Below, piece after piece: positions 43,747 to 53,622 of a stretch of 55,952 nt of DNA. Under the pieces are notes generated by a model. The model saw nothing but the letters and a program-made list of their open reading frames with translations. It did no database searches and was not told the DNA's origin. The translations under genes and the position numbers were made by a program. Every line of letters begins with the position of its first letter. Within the stretch, counting starts at the first letter, position 1. This DNA comes from Streptococcus oricebi (GTDB lineage Bacteria > Bacillota > Bacilli > Lactobacillales > Streptococcaceae). The DNA lies in assembly GCF_017883985.1 (NCBI RefSeq), contig NZ_PRDG01000006.1:112127-168078 (forward strand), in the 5' to 3' direction.

Positions 43747-44160
43747 ATGTTAGTACCTAAACGTGTTAAACACCGTCGCGAATTCCGCGGAAAAATGCGT
43801 GGTGAAGCTAAAGGTGGTAAGGAAGTAGCATTTGGAGAATACGGTCTTCAAGCAACTACCAGCCACTGGATTACTAACCGCCAAATCGAAGCTGCTCGTA
43901 TCGCTATGACTCGTTACATGAAGCGTGGTGGTAAGGTTTGGATTAAAATCTTCCCACACAAATCATACACCGCTAAAGCTATCGGTGTGCGGATGGGATC
44001 TGGTAAAGGGGCACCTGAAGGTTGGGTAGCACCAGTTAAACGTGGTAAAGTCATGTTTGAAGTTGCTGGCGTATCTGAAGAAATCGCTCGCGAAGCCCTT
44101 CGTTTGGCTAGCCACAAATTGCCAGTTAAGTGCAAATTCGTGAAACGTGAAGCAGAATAA
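43747..44160 (+). CDS. rplP: Ribosomal protein L16
   Basis: A 137-residue L16 ([19 protein letters not shown] ... [18 protein letters not shown]). It lies near the A-site of the 50S subunit. The gap to rpsC is 3 bp; the Shine-Dalgarno AAGGAGG is inside the rpsC end. Confidence 0.98.
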   Translation: MLVPKRVKHRREFRGKMRGEAKGGKEVAFGEYGLQATTSHWITNRQIEAARIAMTRYMKRGGKVWIKIFPHKSYTAKAIGVRMGSGKGAPEGWVAPVKRGKVMFEVAGVSEEIAREALRLASHKLPVKCKFVKREAE

Positions 44161-44169
44161 GGAGAGGAC

Positions 44170-44376
44170 ATGAAACTTAAAGAAATCCAAGCATTTGTTA
44201 AAGAACTTCGTGGTCTTTCTCAAGAAGAACTTGCGAAGCGCGAAAATGAATTGAAAAAAGAATTGTTTGATCTTCGTTTCCAAGCAGCTACTGGTCAATT
44301 AGAAGAGACCGCTCGCTTGAAAGAAGTGAAAAAACAAATTGCCCGGATTAAAACCGTGCAATCTGAAGCTAAATAA
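44170..44376 (+). CDS. rpmC: Ribosomal protein L29
   Basis: A 68-residue helical protein ([21 protein letters not shown] ... [10 protein letters not shown]), at the tunnel exit beside L23. Confidence 0.97.
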   Translation: MKLKEIQAFVKELRGLSQEELAKRENELKKELFDLRFQAATGQLEETARLKEVKKQIARIKTVQSEAK

Positions 44377-44403
44377 TAGATTGGGAAAGGAGCATTTTTA
44401 AAA

Positions 44404-44664
44404 ATGGAACGTAATCAACGTAAGACCCTTGTTGGACGTGTCGTTTCTGACAAGATGGATAAAACAATCACAGTTGTAGTTGAAACTAAGCGTAACCACC
44501 CAGTCTATGGTAAGCGTATTAACTACTCTAAAAAGTACAAAGCACATGATGAAAACAATACCGCTAAAGAAGGCGATATCGTTCGGATCATGGAAACTCG
44601 TCCGCTTTCAGCTACTAAGCGCTTCCGTCTAGTAGAAGTTGTTGAAGAAGCGGTTATCATCTAA
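44404..44664 (+). CDS. rpsQ: Ribosomal protein S17
   Basis: An 86-residue S17 with OB fold ([22 protein letters not shown], abridged; [22 protein letters not shown]). It is an early 30S assembly protein. Confidence 0.97.
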   Translation: MERNQRKTLVGRVVSDKMDKTITVVVETKRNHPVYGKRINYSKKYKAHDENNTAKEGDIVRIMETRPLSATKRFRLVEVVEEAVII

Positions 44665-44689
44665 TCAAGCCAGAAAGGAGAAAACTTAA

Positions 44690-45058
44690 ATGATTCAAAC
44701 AGAAACTCGTTTGAAAGTTGCTGACAACAGTGGTGCTCGCGAAATCTTGACCATTAAAGTTCTTGGTGGTTCAGGACGTAAGTTCGCCAACATCGGTGAT
44801 GTCATTGTTGCATCTGTAAAACAAGCTACTCCTGGTGGTGCGGTTAAAAAAGGTGACGTTGTAAAGGCGGTTATCGTACGTACTAAATCAGGTGCTCGTC
44901 GTAAAGATGGTTCATACATCAAGTTCGATGAGAACGCTGCTGTTATCATCCGTGACGACAAGACTCCTCGCGGAACTCGTATCTTTGGCCCAGTTGCTCG
45001 TGAATTGCGTGAAGGAAACTTCATGAAGATCGTGTCATTGGCACCAGAAGTACTTTAA
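44690..45058 (+). CDS. rplN: Ribosomal protein L14
   Basis: A 122-residue L14 of exact family length ([20 protein letters not shown] ... [15 protein letters not shown]). It contacts 16S rRNA in an intersubunit bridge. Confidence 0.98.
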   Translation: MIQTETRLKVADNSGAREILTIKVLGGSGRKFANIGDVIVASVKQATPGGAVKKGDVVKAVIVRTKSGARRKDGSYIKFDENAAVIIRDDKTPRGTRIFGPVARELREGNFMKIVSLAPEVL

Positions 45059-45173
45059 TAATCATTGGCCGTCTCTTTACCTTTAAAGAGCTCGGTCGAT
45101 TAAACAAACAACAGTCCCCTGAAAGAAGCTTTCAGGGTGCCCTTATGGGCGTAAGAAATCAAAGGAGAAACCA
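45059..45173 (+). other. rplN-rplX spacer with three successive hairpins
   Basis: CTCTTTA (45073-45079) pairs with TAAAGAG (45084-45090). CCCTGAAAG (45117-45125) pairs perfectly with CTTTCAGGG (45129-45137). GCCC (45139) pairs with GGGC (to 45150). None has a clear T-run. Confidence 0.65.
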
Positions 45174-45479
45174 ATGTTTGTAAAAAAAGGCGACACAGTT
45201 CGTGTGATTGCTGGTAAAGACAAGGGTGTTGAAGCTAAGGTCCTTACCGCACTTCCAAAAGTAAACAAAGTTGTTGTTGAAGGCGTAAACATCGTCAAGA
45301 AACACCAAAAACCAAATAACGAAAACCCTCAAGGTGCTATCGTGGAAAAAGAAGCACCTATCCATGTATCAAACGTACAAGTGCTTGATAAAAATGGAGT
45401 TGCAGGTCGAGTTGGCTACAAGTTTGTAGACGGCAAGAAGGTTCGTTATAATAAAAAATCAGGCGAAGTGCTTGATTAA
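45174..45479 (+). CDS. rplX: Ribosomal protein L24
   Basis: A 101-residue L24 with the KOW motif near the start ([20 protein letters not shown], abridged). It starts folding of 23S rRNA. Confidence 0.97.
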   Translation: MFVKKGDTVRVIAGKDKGVEAKVLTALPKVNKVVVEGVNIVKKHQKPNNENPQGAIVEKEAPIHVSNVQVLDKNGVAGRVGYKFVDGKKVRYNKKSGEVLD

Positions 45480-45502
45480 TCACGAAGGAAAGGAGAAGTA
45501 TA

Positions 45503-46045
45503 ATGGCTAATCGTTTAAAAGAAAAATATCTGAATGAAGTAGTTCCTGCCTTGGCTGAGAAGTTCAACTATTCATCTGTTATGGCTGTGCCAAAAGTAGA
45601 TAAAATCGTTTTGAACATGGGTGTTGGTGACGCTGTTTCAAATGCTAAAAATCTTGAAAAAGCAGCTGAAGAGCTTGCCCTTATCTCAGGTCAAAAACCA
45701 TTGATTACTAAGGCTAAGAAATCAATCGCCGGCTTCCGTCTTCGTGAAGGTGTAGCGATCGGAGCTAAAGTAACCCTTCGTGGTGAACGTATGTATGAGT
45801 TCTTGGACAAATTGGTTTCAGTATCACTCCCACGTGTTCGTGACTTCCATGGTGTTCCAACAAAATCATTTGATGGACGCGGAAACTACACACTTGGTGT
45901 GAAAGAACAATTGATTTTCCCAGAAATCAACTTTGACGACGTTGACAAGACTCGCGGTCTTGACATTGTTATCGTTACAACTGCTAACACTGACGAAGAG
46001 TCACGCGCATTGCTTACAGGCCTTGGAATGCCTTTTGCAAAATAA
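45503..46045 (+). CDS. rplE: Ribosomal protein L5
   Basis: A 180-residue L5 ([40 protein letters not shown]). It binds 5S rRNA in the central protuberance. Confidence 0.98.
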   Translation: MANRLKEKYLNEVVPALAEKFNYSSVMAVPKVDKIVLNMGVGDAVSNAKNLEKAAEELALISGQKPLITKAKKSIAGFRLREGVAIGAKVTLRGERMYEFLDKLVSVSLPRVRDFHGVPTKSFDGRGNYTLGVKEQLIFPEINFDDVDKTRGLDIVIVTTANTDEESRALLTGLGMPFAK

Positions 46046-46062
46046 AATAGGAGGTAAATCTA

Positions 46063-46248
46063 ATGGCTAAAAAATCAATGATTGCTAAGAACAAGCGTCC
46101 AGCTAAGTTCTCTACGCAAGCTTACACTCGTTGCGAAAAGTGTGGTCGTCCGCACTCAGTTTACCGCAAGTTTAAACTTTGCCGTGTTTGCTTCCGTGAA
46201 TTGGCATATAAAGGACAAATTCCTGGCGTTACCAAAGCATCTTGGTAA
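46063..46248 (+). CDS. rpsN: Ribosomal protein S14, zinc-binding short type
   Basis: A 61-residue S14 of the short, zinc-binding type: [20 protein letters not shown] gives the CxxC-x12-CxxC ribbon. It lies in the 30S head. It is followed by an unusually long 229-bp spacer. Confidence 0.97.
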
Positions 46249-46297
46249 GATCTGACGCAAAGAGCGTAAAAAATCCGATATCCAATAATATGTTCAG

Positions 46298-46432
46298 GAT
46301 ACAAAATCATTCAGATGATTTGAACACGGACTAAAAGCCGTGTAAAAAAGAGACAATCGCCTAGGCTCGGTCGAGCCATTGCCGATTTTCCTATTTTTAC
46401 TTTGCTTTTCACGTCCTTTGTATCATGATTAA
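46298..46432 (+). repeat. Single copy of the covarying foldback element between rpsN and rpsH
   Basis: It belongs to the family at 21500-22112: GAACACGGAC start, then GGAC 46328 with GTCC 46413, AAAAGC 46333 with GCTTTT 46404, GTAAAAA 46342 with TTTTTAC 46394, AATCG 46355 with CGATT 46383, and an inner GGCTC/GAGCC hairpin. The outer ends GATACAAA and TTTGTATC are inverted repeats. Compared with unit C (GGGC/GCCC, AAACGC/GCGTTT), both sides of the stems have changed together. Confidence 0.8.
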
Positions 46433-46477
46433 CTAGCAAGTGAAGATTCAAACTACTAGTAAGAGGAGAAAATAAAA

Positions 46478-46876
46478 ATGGTTATGACTGACCCAATTGC
46501 AGACTTTTTGACACGTATTCGTAATGCTAACCAAGCAAACCACGAAGTGCTTGAAGCACCTGCATCCAACCTTAAAAAAGGGATTGCTGAAATCCTTAAA
46601 CGCGAAGGTTTTGTAAAGAATGTCGAGTACATCGAAGATGACAAACAAGGTATCATTCGTGTATTCTTGAAATACGGACAAAATGGTGAAAAAGTTATCA
46701 CTGGCTTGAAGCGTGTTTCTACCCCAGGTCTTCGTATCTACAAGAAACGCGACGACCTTCCAAAAGTCTTGAACGGACTTGGAATTGCAATCATCTCAAC
46801 ATCTGAAGGTTTGCTGACTGACAAGGAAGCACGCCAAAAGAATGTTGGTGGAGAAGTTATTGCGTATGTATGGTAA
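46478..46876 (+). CDS. rpsH: Ribosomal protein S8
   Basis: A 132-residue S8 ([19 protein letters not shown] ... [20 protein letters not shown]). It binds the central domain of 16S rRNA and in E. coli regulates the spc operon. GAGGAG precedes the ATG. Confidence 0.98.
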   Translation: MVMTDPIADFLTRIRNANQANHEVLEAPASNLKKGIAEILKREGFVKNVEYIEDDKQGIIRVFLKYGQNGEKVITGLKRVSTPGLRIYKKRDDLPKVLNGLGIAIISTSEGLLTDKEARQKNVGGEVIAYVW

Positions 46877-46880
46877 GAAT

Positions 46881-46899
46881 ATTGCCGGAGGCAATTTTC
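46881..46899 (+). other. rpsH-rplF spacer hairpin
   Basis: ATTGCC (46881-46886) pairs with GGCAAT (46890-46895), followed by TTTT. It is short for a terminator and lies inside the ribosomal operon, so read-through must be efficient. Confidence 0.5.
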
Positions 46900-46960
46900 C
46901 TACTATATCCCCGTGAAAACTGGCTTTAGAGCCTGACAATCTAACAGGAGAAAAATAAAC

Positions 46961-47497
46961 ATGTCACGTATTGGTAATAAGGTAATCGTCTTGCCTGCTG
47001 GTGTTGAAATCAGCAACAAGGACAATGTGGTTACTGTAAAAGGACCTAAAGGAGAACTGACTCGTGAGTTCTCAAAAGATATTGAAATCCGTATCGACGG
47101 TACAGAAGTAACCCTTCACCGTCCAAACGACTCAAAAGAAATGAAAACAATCCACGGAACAACTCGTGCCCTTCTCAACAACATGGTTGTTGGTGTATCA
47201 GAAGGTTTCAAGAAAGAACTTGAAATGCGTGGGGTCGGTTACCGTGCTCAACTTCAAGGTAAGAAACTTGTACTTTCAGTTGGTAAATCTCATCCAGATG
47301 AAGTAGAAGCTCCTGAAGGAATTACTTTTGAATTGCCAAACCCAACTACAATCGTAGTGAGCGGAATTTCAAAAGAAGTAGTTGGTCAAACTGCTGCTTA
47401 TGTACGTAGCCTTCGCGCTCCAGAACCATATAAAGGTAAAGGGATCCGCTACGTTGGCGAATACGTTCGTCGTAAAGAAGGTAAAACAGGTAAATAA
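46961..47497 (+). CDS. rplF: Ribosomal protein L6
   Basis: A 178-residue L6 ([18 protein letters not shown] ... [34 protein letters not shown]). It lies near the factor-binding stalk. Confidence 0.98.
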   Translation: MSRIGNKVIVLPAGVEISNKDNVVTVKGPKGELTREFSKDIEIRIDGTEVTLHRPNDSKEMKTIHGTTRALLNNMVVGVSEGFKKELEMRGVGYRAQLQGKKLVLSVGKSHPDEVEAPEGITFELPNPTTIVVSGISKEVVGQTAAYVRSLRAPEPYKGKGIRYVGEYVRRKEGKTGK

Positions 47498-47506
47498 TTT
47501 TGCTGA

Positions 47507-47555
47507 CTGGATTATCCAGGCCGTCAAAATGTTTCCACTATGCTTAAATAAGCAT
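47507..47555 (+). other. rplF-rplR spacer hairpins
   Basis: CTGGATTATCCAG (47507-47519) and ATGCTTA / TAAGCAT (47540-47555) are short perfect hairpins without T-runs. Confidence 0.5.
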
Positions 47556-47582
47556 GTAATCAATATTTAAGAGGTGAAAATT

Positions 47583-47939
47583 GTGATTTCGAAACCAGAT
47601 AAAAACAAAGTCCGCCAAAAACGCCACAAACGCGTTCGCGGAAAACTCTCTGGAACTGCTGATCGCCCACGTTTGAACGTTTTCCGTTCTAATACAGGCA
47701 TCTACGCTCAAGTGATTGATGACGTAGCGGGTGTAACGCTCGCAAGCGCTTCAACTCTTGATAAAGAAGTTTCTAAGGGAACAAAAACTGAACAAGCCGT
47801 TGTTGTCGGCAAACTTGTTGCTGAACGTGCAGTTGCTAAAGGTATTTCTGAAGTGGTGTTTGACCGCGGTGGATATCTATATCACGGACGTGTAAAAGCT
47901 TTGGCTGATGCAGCTCGTGAAAACGGATTGAAATTCTAA
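47583..47939 (+). CDS. rplR: Ribosomal protein L18
   Basis: I choose GTG 47583 ([15 protein letters not shown]), which agrees with streptococcal L18 and lies about 7 bp after GAGGTG; GTG 47574 is inside that site. The product has 118 residues, with [20 protein letters not shown] and [18 protein letters not shown]. It binds 5S rRNA. Confidence 0.97.
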   Translation: MISKPDKNKVRQKRHKRVRGKLSGTADRPRLNVFRSNTGIYAQVIDDVAGVTLASASTLDKEVSKGTKTEQAVVVGKLVAERAVAKGISEVVFDRGGYLYHGRVKALADAARENGLKF

Positions 47940-47957
47940 GAGGGAGGACACTAAAAA

Positions 47958-48452
47958 ATGGCATTTAAAGACAATGCAGTTGAACTTGAAGAACGTGTAG
48001 TTGCGATTAACCGGGTTACTAAGGTTGTTAAGGGTGGACGTCGTCTACGTTTTGCAGCTCTTGTAGTTGTTGGTGATCGTAATGGTCGTGTTGGTTTCGG
48101 TACAGGTAAAGCTCAAGAAGTACCAGAAGCAATTCGTAAGGCAGTCGAAGACGCTAAGAAAAATCTGATTGATGTGCCAATGGTTGGAACAACTATCCCG
48201 CATGAAGTAACATCAGAATTTGGTGGCGCTCGTGTCTTGTTGAAACCAGCCGTAGAGGGTGCTGGAGTTGCAGCTGGTGGTGCTGTTCGTGCCGTCATCG
48301 AATTGGCTGGTGTGGCAGATATTACATCTAAGTCACTCGGTTCTAACACTCCAATCAACATCGTTCGCGCAACTGTTGAAGGTTTGAAACAGCTTAAACG
48401 TGCTGAAGAAGTTGCTGCCCTTCGTGGCATCTCAGTATCAGATTTGGCATAA
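47958..48452 (+). CDS. rpsE: Ribosomal protein S5
   Basis: A 164-residue S5 ([26 protein letters not shown], abridged; [21 protein letters not shown]). It is important for translational accuracy. Confidence 0.98.
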   Translation: MAFKDNAVELEERVVAINRVTKVVKGGRRLRFAALVVVGDRNGRVGFGTGKAQEVPEAIRKAVEDAKKNLIDVPMVGTTIPHEVTSEFGGARVLLKPAVEGAGVAAGGAVRAVIELAGVADITSKSLGSNTPINIVRATVEGLKQLKRAEEVAALRGISVSDLA

Positions 48453-48465
48453 GAAAGGAGATATC

Positions 48466-48648
48466 ATGGCTCAAATTAAAATTACTTTGACTAAGTCTCC
48501 AATCGGACGCATCCCGTCACAACGTAAAACTGTGGTAGCACTTGGTCTTGGCAAGTTAAACAGCTCAGTTGTTAAGGAAGACAATGCCGCTATTCGTGGA
48601 ATGGTCAAGGCGGTCTCTCACTTAGTAACTGTCGAAGAAGTTAAATAA
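48466..48648 (+). CDS. rpmD: Ribosomal protein L30
   Basis: The start is ATG 48466 ([14 protein letters not shown]), with AAGGAGA 6 bp ahead; the reading frame is open further upstream inside rpsE. The product has 60 residues, standard for L30. Confidence 0.97.
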   Translation: MAQIKITLTKSPIGRIPSQRKTVVALGLGKLNSSVVKEDNAAIRGMVKAVSHLVTVEEVK

Positions 48649-48796
48649 ACAAAAGTTTATCAAACTTGATTGAAAATACATTAGGGGATGAGAAAAATTC
48701 TCAGCCCCTAAAACTAAATATATAAGGCGAGTTGATGCTGGGGACACCTTTTTCCCAGCATGGGCGCTAGCATTTATCAAAAGGAGAAAATAAATA
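48649..48796 (+). other. rpmD-rplO spacer with two stable hairpins
   Basis: TTAGGGG (48681-48687) pairs with CCCCTAA (48705-48711), with ATGAGAA / TTCTCAG mostly paired inside. ATGCTGGG (48735-48742) pairs with CCCAGCAT (48754-48761). Neither is followed by a T-run. The 148-bp spacer has no gene. Confidence 0.65.
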
Positions 48797-49237
48797 ATGA
48801 AACTTCATGAATTGAAACCTGCTCAAGGTTCTCGTAAAGTTCGTAACCGTGTTGGTCGTGGTACTTCATCTGGTAACGGTAAGACATCTGGTCGTGGTCA
48901 AAAAGGTCAAAAAGCTCGTAGCGGTGGCGGAGTTCGCCTTGGTTTTGAAGGTGGACAAACTCCACTCTTCCGTCGTATGCCAAAACGTGGTTTCTTGAAT
49001 GTAAACCGCAAGGAATATGCGATTGTAAACCTTGACCAATTGAACGTCTTTGAAGACGGTGCAGAAGTAACTCCAGCTGTACTTATCGAAGCAGGTATTG
49101 TAAAAGCTGAAAAATCAGGTGTGAAAATCCTTGGTAACGGAGAATTGACTAAGAAACTGACTGTTAAGGCAGCGAAATTCTCTAAATCAGCTGAAGAAGC
49201 TATCACTGCTAAAGGTGGTTCAGTGGAAGTCATCTAA
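48797..49237 (+). CDS. rplO: Ribosomal protein L15
   Basis: A 146-residue L15 ([52 protein letters not shown]). The start follows AAAAGGAGA. Confidence 0.98.
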   Translation: MKLHELKPAQGSRKVRNRVGRGTSSGNGKTSGRGQKGQKARSGGGVRLGFEGGQTPLFRRMPKRGFLNVNRKEYAIVNLDQLNVFEDGAEVTPAVLIEAGIVKAEKSGVKILGNGELTKKLTVKAAKFSKSAEEAITAKGGSVEVI

Positions 49238-49250
49238 GCGAGGTGGCTAA

Positions 49251-50561
49251 ATGTTTTTTAAATTATTAAAAGATGCCCTAAAAATTAAGCAAGTACGGTC
49301 TAAAATTTTATTTACGATTTTTATCATTTTAGTTTTCCGTATTGGTACAACCATTACCGTACCTGGGGTCAATGCTAAGAGTTTAGAAGCTCTTAGTGGA
49401 CTTTCTTTCCTGAACATGCTCAGTCTGGTTTCGGGAAATGCCATGCGAAACTTTTCGGTCTTTGCCCTGGGGGTCAGCCCCTACATCACAGCTTCCATTG
49501 TCGTTCAGCTTCTGCAAATGGATATCTTTCCTAAGTTTGTTGAATGGGGTAAGCAAGGTGAAGTAGGTCGCCGCAAGTTAAACCAAGCAACCCGTTACAT
49601 TTCCCTGGTCTTGGCTTTTGCCCAGTCCGTCGCAATTACGGCTGGTTTTAACACCCTCTCCAGTGCAAAACTGGTGGCAACACCCAACTGGAAGACCTAT
49701 CTCTTAATCGGGGCTATCCTCACGACCGGTTCCATGATTGTAACCTGGCTGGGAGATCAGATTACCGATAAGGGATACGGAAATGGAGTCTCCATGATTA
49801 TCTTTGCAGGTATCGTGGCTTCTATCCCAGATATGATTAAAGGAATTTATGTTGACTATTTTGTCAATATTCCAAAGGAACGATTTACCTCGTCCCTCAT
49901 CTTTGTTGGCATTTTGATTGTAGCGGTCTTAATCATTATCTACTTCACAACTTTTGTCCAACAAGCGGAATACAAAATTCCAATCCAGTATACCAAGATT
50001 GCCCAAGGTGCTCCTTCTAGCTCATACCTTCCTTTGAAGGTCAACCCAGCAGGAGTTATCCCGGTTATCTTTGCTAGTTCGATTACGACAGCTCCGGCAG
50101 CCATCCTACAATTCCTCAGTGCCATGGGCAACAATGCCCCGTGGGTCAAGGTGGCTCAGGATCTCATGGCTACGACAACCCCAACGGGGATTGCCATGTA
50201 TGCCCTCCTCATCATTCTCTTTACCTTCTTCTATACCTTTGTACAGATCAATCCAGAGAAGACTGCTGAAAACTTGCAGAAGAGTGGGGCCTATATCCCA
50301 GGAGTTCGTCCAGGTAAGGGGACAGAAGACTATATGTCCAAACTCCTCCGCCGTTTAGCGACCGTAGGTTCGCTCTTCCTCGGTTTCATCTCTATTTTAC
50401 CAATCATAGCCAAGGATATGTTCGGCTTGTCCGATGCTGTGGCTCTCGGTGGTACCAGTCTCTTGATTATTATTGCGACCGGTATTGAAGGAATGAAGCA
50501 ATTGGAAGGATATTTACTGAAAAGAAAATATACCGGCTTTATGGATACAACAACAGAATAG
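49251..50561 (+). CDS. secY: Protein translocase subunit SecY
   Basis: A 436-residue membrane protein with ten predicted membrane segments. Typical stretches are VFRIGTTITVPGVN, ALGVSPYITASIVVQLLQMDIFP, the plug/pore region, and GYGNGVSMIIFAGIVA. The cytoplasmic loop YKIPIQYTKI and the late loop PGVRPGKGTEDYMSKLLRRL contact SecA and ribosomes. With SecE and SecG it forms the export channel. It lies 13 bp after rplO, in the normal spc operon position. Confidence 0.98.
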   Translation: MFFKLLKDALKIKQVRSKILFTIFIILVFRIGTTITVPGVNAKSLEALSGLSFLNMLSLVSGNAMRNFSVFALGVSPYITASIVVQLLQMDIFPKFVEWGKQGEVGRRKLNQATRYISLVLAFAQSVAITAGFNTLSSAKLVATPNWKTYLLIGAILTTGSMIVTWLGDQITDKGYGNGVSMIIFAGIVASIPDMIKGIYVDYFVNIPKERFTSSLIFVGILIVAVLIIIYFTTFVQQAEYKIPIQYTKIAQGAPSSSYLPLKVNPAGVIPVIFASSITTAPAAILQFLSAMGNNAPWVKVAQDLMATTTPTGIAMYALLIILFTFFYTFVQINPEKTAENLQKSGAYIPGVRPGKGTEDYMSKLLRRLATVGSLFLGFISILPIIAKDMFGLSDAVALGGTSLLIIIATGIEGMKQLEGYLLKRKYTGFMDTTTE

Positions 50562-50574
50562 AATCGTTGGGAGA

Positions 50575-50664
50575 GGCCGTCCAAAGAGCCCCTGGCTCTG
50601 GACTTGGCCCTTCTGCTACGATTTAGAGGTTAGGACTTTTGTCCCGACCTCTCTATTTTGTTTT
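50575..50664 (+). terminator. Two hairpins after secY, the second terminator-like
   Basis: AGAGCC / GGCTCT with outer GTCC/GGAC and GGCC/GGCC pairs fold 50575-50609. AGAGGTTAGGAC (50625-50636) pairs with GTCCCGACCTCT (50641-50652), followed by TATTTTGTTTTT. Transcription may be largely reset here before adk. Confidence 0.7.
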
Positions 50665-50722
50665 TGGATAAGTTTATTAACCGGTTTAATAGGTTTATGG
50701 AAAAACAAAAAGGAGAAGAATC

Positions 50723-51364
50723 ATGAATCTTTTAATTATGGGTTTACCTGGTGCAGGTAAAGGAACACAGGCTGCCAAAATCGTTGAAAACTTTCAAGTA
50801 GCTCATATCTCAACTGGAGATATGTTCCGAGCGGCCATGGCCAACCAGACCGAAATGGGCCAGCTAGCCAAGTCTTATATCGACAAGGGTGAATTGGTTC
50901 CTGACCAAGTAACCAACGGTATCGTTAAGGAGCGTTTGGCTCAAGCAGATATTAGAGAAGCTGGTTTCCTTTTAGACGGCTACCCTCGGACCATTGAGCA
51001 AGCCCACGCTTTGGATGAAACCTTGAAGGAACTAGGCTTGAGCTTAGATGGAGTCATCAATATTCAAGTGGATCCAGCCTGCCTTTTGGAGCGGCTAAGT
51101 GGTCGGATTATTCATAAAGAAACAGGTGAAACCTTCCATAAGGTCTTTAATCCACCAGCAGGTGATTATAATGAAGCAGACTACTACCAGCGGGAAGACG
51201 ACAAGCCAGAAACCGTGAAACGCCGTTTAGATGTTAATATCGCCCAAGGCCAGCCCATTATCGAACATTATCGCGCCCAAGGTTTGGTGCATGATATCGA
51301 AGGCAATCAAGATATTAAGGATGTCTTTGCGGCTATCCAGACTGTCTTGACAAATTTAAAATAA
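50723..51364 (+). CDS. adk: Adenylate kinase
   Basis: A 213-residue kinase. The P-loop [10 protein letters not shown] is at residues 7-16; [13 protein letters not shown] binds [15 protein letters not shown] and [16 protein letters not shown] follow. The lid carries His/Asn in place of the four zinc Cys, so it is of the zinc-free long type. It interconverts ATP + AMP and 2 ADP. It stands between secY and infA, as is usual in Firmicutes. AAAAGGAG precedes the ATG. Confidence 0.97.
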   Translation: MNLLIMGLPGAGKGTQAAKIVENFQVAHISTGDMFRAAMANQTEMGQLAKSYIDKGELVPDQVTNGIVKERLAQADIREAGFLLDGYPRTIEQAHALDETLKELGLSLDGVINIQVDPACLLERLSGRIIHKETGETFHKVFNPPAGDYNEADYYQREDDKPETVKRRLDVNIAQGQPIIEHYRAQGLVHDIEGNQDIKDVFAAIQTVLTNLK

Positions 51365-51379
51365 AAGCGTTTTTCCTGC

Positions 51380-51408
51380 TTGCAAAATTTGACAACTAGT
51401 GGTAGAAT
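51380..51408 (+). promoter_or_regulatory. Promoter of the infA-rpmJ-rpsM-rpsK-rpoA-rplQ segment
   Basis: TTGCAA (51380-51385), a 17-bp spacer and TGgTAGAAT (-10 at 51403-51408). The -35 is the same as that of the S10 promoter. A CCTCTG/CAGAGG hairpin (about 51433-51448) is in the leader. Confidence 0.7.
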
Positions 51409-51481
51409 GAAATAGTCTGACTTATAATTGTTACCTCTGTGCTCAGAGGCGATAAATCAAAATTTAGGGAGGTACTTTTGC

Positions 51482-51700
51482 GTGGCAAAAGATGATGTGA
51501 TTGAAGTTGAAGGCAAGGTAGTTGACACCATGCCAAACGCAATGTTTACGGTTGAGCTTGAAAATGGACATCAGATTTTAGCAACAGTTTCTGGTAAAAT
51601 TCGTAAAAACTATATTCGTATTTTAGCGGGAGATCGTGTTACTGTCGAAATGAGTCCATATGATTTGACTCGTGGACGGATCACTTACCGCTTTAAATAA
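51482..51700 (+). CDS. infA: Translation initiation factor IF-1
   Basis: The start is GTG 51482 ([13 protein letters not shown]), with AGGGAGGT 7-8 bp ahead, giving the standard 72 residues. It is an OB-fold protein ([21 protein letters not shown], abridged; [16 protein letters not shown]) that blocks the A-site during initiation. Confidence 0.97.
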   Translation: MAKDDVIEVEGKVVDTMPNAMFTVELENGHQILATVSGKIRKNYIRILAGDRVTVEMSPYDLTRGRITYRFK

Positions 51701-51725
51701 TGGAAAAACTTGGAGGAATTAAGAA

Positions 51726-51842
51726 ATGAAAGTAAGACCATCGGTCAAACCAATTTGCGAATACTGCAAAGTTATTCGTCGTAATGGTCGTGTTATGGTG
51801 ATTTGCCCAGCAAATCCAAAACACAAACAACGTCAAGGTTAA
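51726..51842 (+). CDS. rpmJ: Ribosomal protein L36
   Basis: A 38-residue reading frame, ATG 51726 to TAA 51840-51842, with TTGGAGGA ahead. It begins [19 protein letters not shown] and contains the zinc ligands CxxC, a third Cys (VICPAN) and His (PKHKQ), as in zinc-type L36. It is easily missed because it is so short. Confidence 0.97.
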
Positions 51843-51858
51843 TTAGAAAGGAGAAAAC

Positions 51859-52224
51859 ATGGCTCGTATTGCTGGAGTTGATATTCCAAATGACAAACGT
51901 GTAGTCGTTTCACTTACTTATGTATACGGTATCGGTCTTCCAACTGCCAAGAAAATCCTAGCTGCTGCAGGAATTTCAGAAGATGTTCGTGTCAAAGATT
52001 TGACATCCGATCAAGAAGACGCTATTCGTCGTGAAGTAGATGCCATCAAGGTGGAAGGTGACCTTCGTCGTGAAGTGAACTTGAACATCAAGCGTCTGAT
52101 GGAAATCGGTTCATACCGTGGAATCCGTCACCGTCGTGGACTTCCTGTTCGTGGACAAAACACCAAAAATAATGCTCGCACTCGTAAAGGTAAGGCTGTT
52201 GCGATTGCAGGTAAGAAAAAATAA
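51859..52224 (+). CDS. rpsM: Ribosomal protein S13
   Basis: A 121-residue S13 ([20 protein letters not shown] ... [20 protein letters not shown]). It contacts the P-site tRNA and the 50S subunit from the 30S head. Confidence 0.98.
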   Translation: MARIAGVDIPNDKRVVVSLTYVYGIGLPTAKKILAAAGISEDVRVKDLTSDQEDAIRREVDAIKVEGDLRREVNLNIKRLMEIGSYRGIRHRRGLPVRGQNTKNNARTRKGKAVAIAGKKK

Positions 52225-52242
52225 TATAAGGAGGTAAAAGTC

Positions 52243-52626
52243 TTGGCTAAACCAACACGTAAACGTCGTGTGAAGAAAAATATCGAATCTGGTATTGCAC
52301 ACATTCACGCAACATTTAATAACACTATTGTTATGATTACTGATGTGCACGGTAACGCGATTGCTTGGTCATCTGCTGGTGCTCTTGGTTTTAAAGGTTC
52401 TCGTAAATCTACACCATTCGCTGCCCAAATGGCTTCAGAAGCAGCTGCTAAATCTGCACAAGAACACGGTCTGAAATCAGTTGAAGTTACTGTTAAAGGT
52501 CCAGGTTCTGGTCGTGAGTCAGCTATTCGTGCTCTTGCTGCCGCTGGTCTTGAGGTAACAGCAATTCGTGATGTGACTCCAGTGCCACACAATGGTGCTC
52601 GTCCTCCAAAACGTCGCCGTGTATAA
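52243..52626 (+). CDS. rpsK: Ribosomal protein S11
   Basis: A 127-residue S11 starting at TTG 52243, with a strong AAGGAGGT ahead that compensates for the weak start codon. Typical stretches are [18 protein letters not shown] and [18 protein letters not shown]. It forms part of the platform at the E-site. Confidence 0.97.
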
Positions 52627-52672
52627 ATCATCTACCTATTACACTGCTTTTCGTTTCAGAGGGAGTATATAA

Positions 52673-53611
52673 ATGATTGAGTTTGAAAAACCAAATATAA
52701 CAAAAATTGATGAAAATAAAGATTACGGCATGTTTGTGGTAGAGCCGCTTGAACGTGGCTATGGCACAACTTTGGGAAATTCTCTTCGTCGGGTTCTATT
52801 GGCCTCCTTGCCAGGAGCTGCGGTAACATCCATCAATATTGAAGGTGTTCTCCACGAATTTGATACAATTCCAGGTGTCCGTGAAGACGTTATGCAGATT
52901 ATTCTCAACGTCAAAGGCATTGCTGTAAAATCTTACGTCCAAGACGAAAAGATGATTGAGCTCGATGTCGAAGGTCCTGCAGAAGTAACTGCTGGGGACA
53001 TCTTGACAGACAGTGATATTGAAATTGTAAACCCTGACCACTATCTCTTTACTATTGGAGAAGGTGCTAGCCTCAAAGCGAAGATGACTGTTCGGAGCGG
53101 TCGTGGTTATGTACCAGCTGATGAAAATAAAAGAGAAGATGCGCCAGTGGGAACACTTGCGGTAGATTCGATCTATACGCCAGTGACAAAAGTTAATTAC
53201 CAAGTTGAACCAGCTCGCGTTGGTAGCAATGATGGTTTTGATAAACTAACCCTTGAAATCATGACTAATGGAACAATCATTCCAGAAGACGCACTAGGTC
53301 TCTCTGCTCGTATTCTTACCGAACATTTGGATCTCTTTACCAATCTGACCGAGGTAGCCAAGGCTGCTGATGTGATGAAGGAAGCTGATAAGAGTTCTGA
53401 TGATCAAGTATTGGATCGAACTATCGAAGAGTTGGATCTCTCTGTTCGTTCATACAACTGTTTGAAACGTGCAGGAATCAATACTGTCTTTGATCTGACT
53501 GAGAAATCTGAGCCTGAAATGATGAAAGTTCGTAACCTAGGTCGTAAGAGTTTGGAAGAAGTTAAGGTTAAACTTGCTGATCTCGGTCTTGGGTTAAAAA
53601 ACGATAAATAA
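52673..53611 (+). CDS. rpoA: RNA polymerase alpha subunit
   Basis: A 312-residue alpha subunit. The N-terminal assembly domain has [20 protein letters not shown]; the C-terminal domain (about 245-312) has [19 protein letters not shown] and [16 protein letters not shown], which contact UP elements and activators. It lies in the usual alpha operon position between rpsK and rplQ. Confidence 0.98.
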   Translation: MIEFEKPNITKIDENKDYGMFVVEPLERGYGTTLGNSLRRVLLASLPGAAVTSINIEGVLHEFDTIPGVREDVMQIILNVKGIAVKSYVQDEKMIELDVEGPAEVTAGDILTDSDIEIVNPDHYLFTIGEGASLKAKMTVRSGRGYVPADENKREDAPVGTLAVDSIYTPVTKVNYQVEPARVGSNDGFDKLTLEIMTNGTIIPEDALGLSARILTEHLDLFTNLTEVAKAADVMKEADKSSDDQVLDRTIEELDLSVRSYNCLKRAGINTVFDLTEKSEPEMMKVRNLGRKSLEEVKVKLADLGLGLKNDK

Positions 53612-53622
53612 AGGAGGAATAC

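Noticed and set aside
50670..50692. ATTAACCGGTTTAAT near-palindrome before adk as an operator
   Set aside because: The arms differ by an indel and no second copy or matching promoter was found, so support is too weak.
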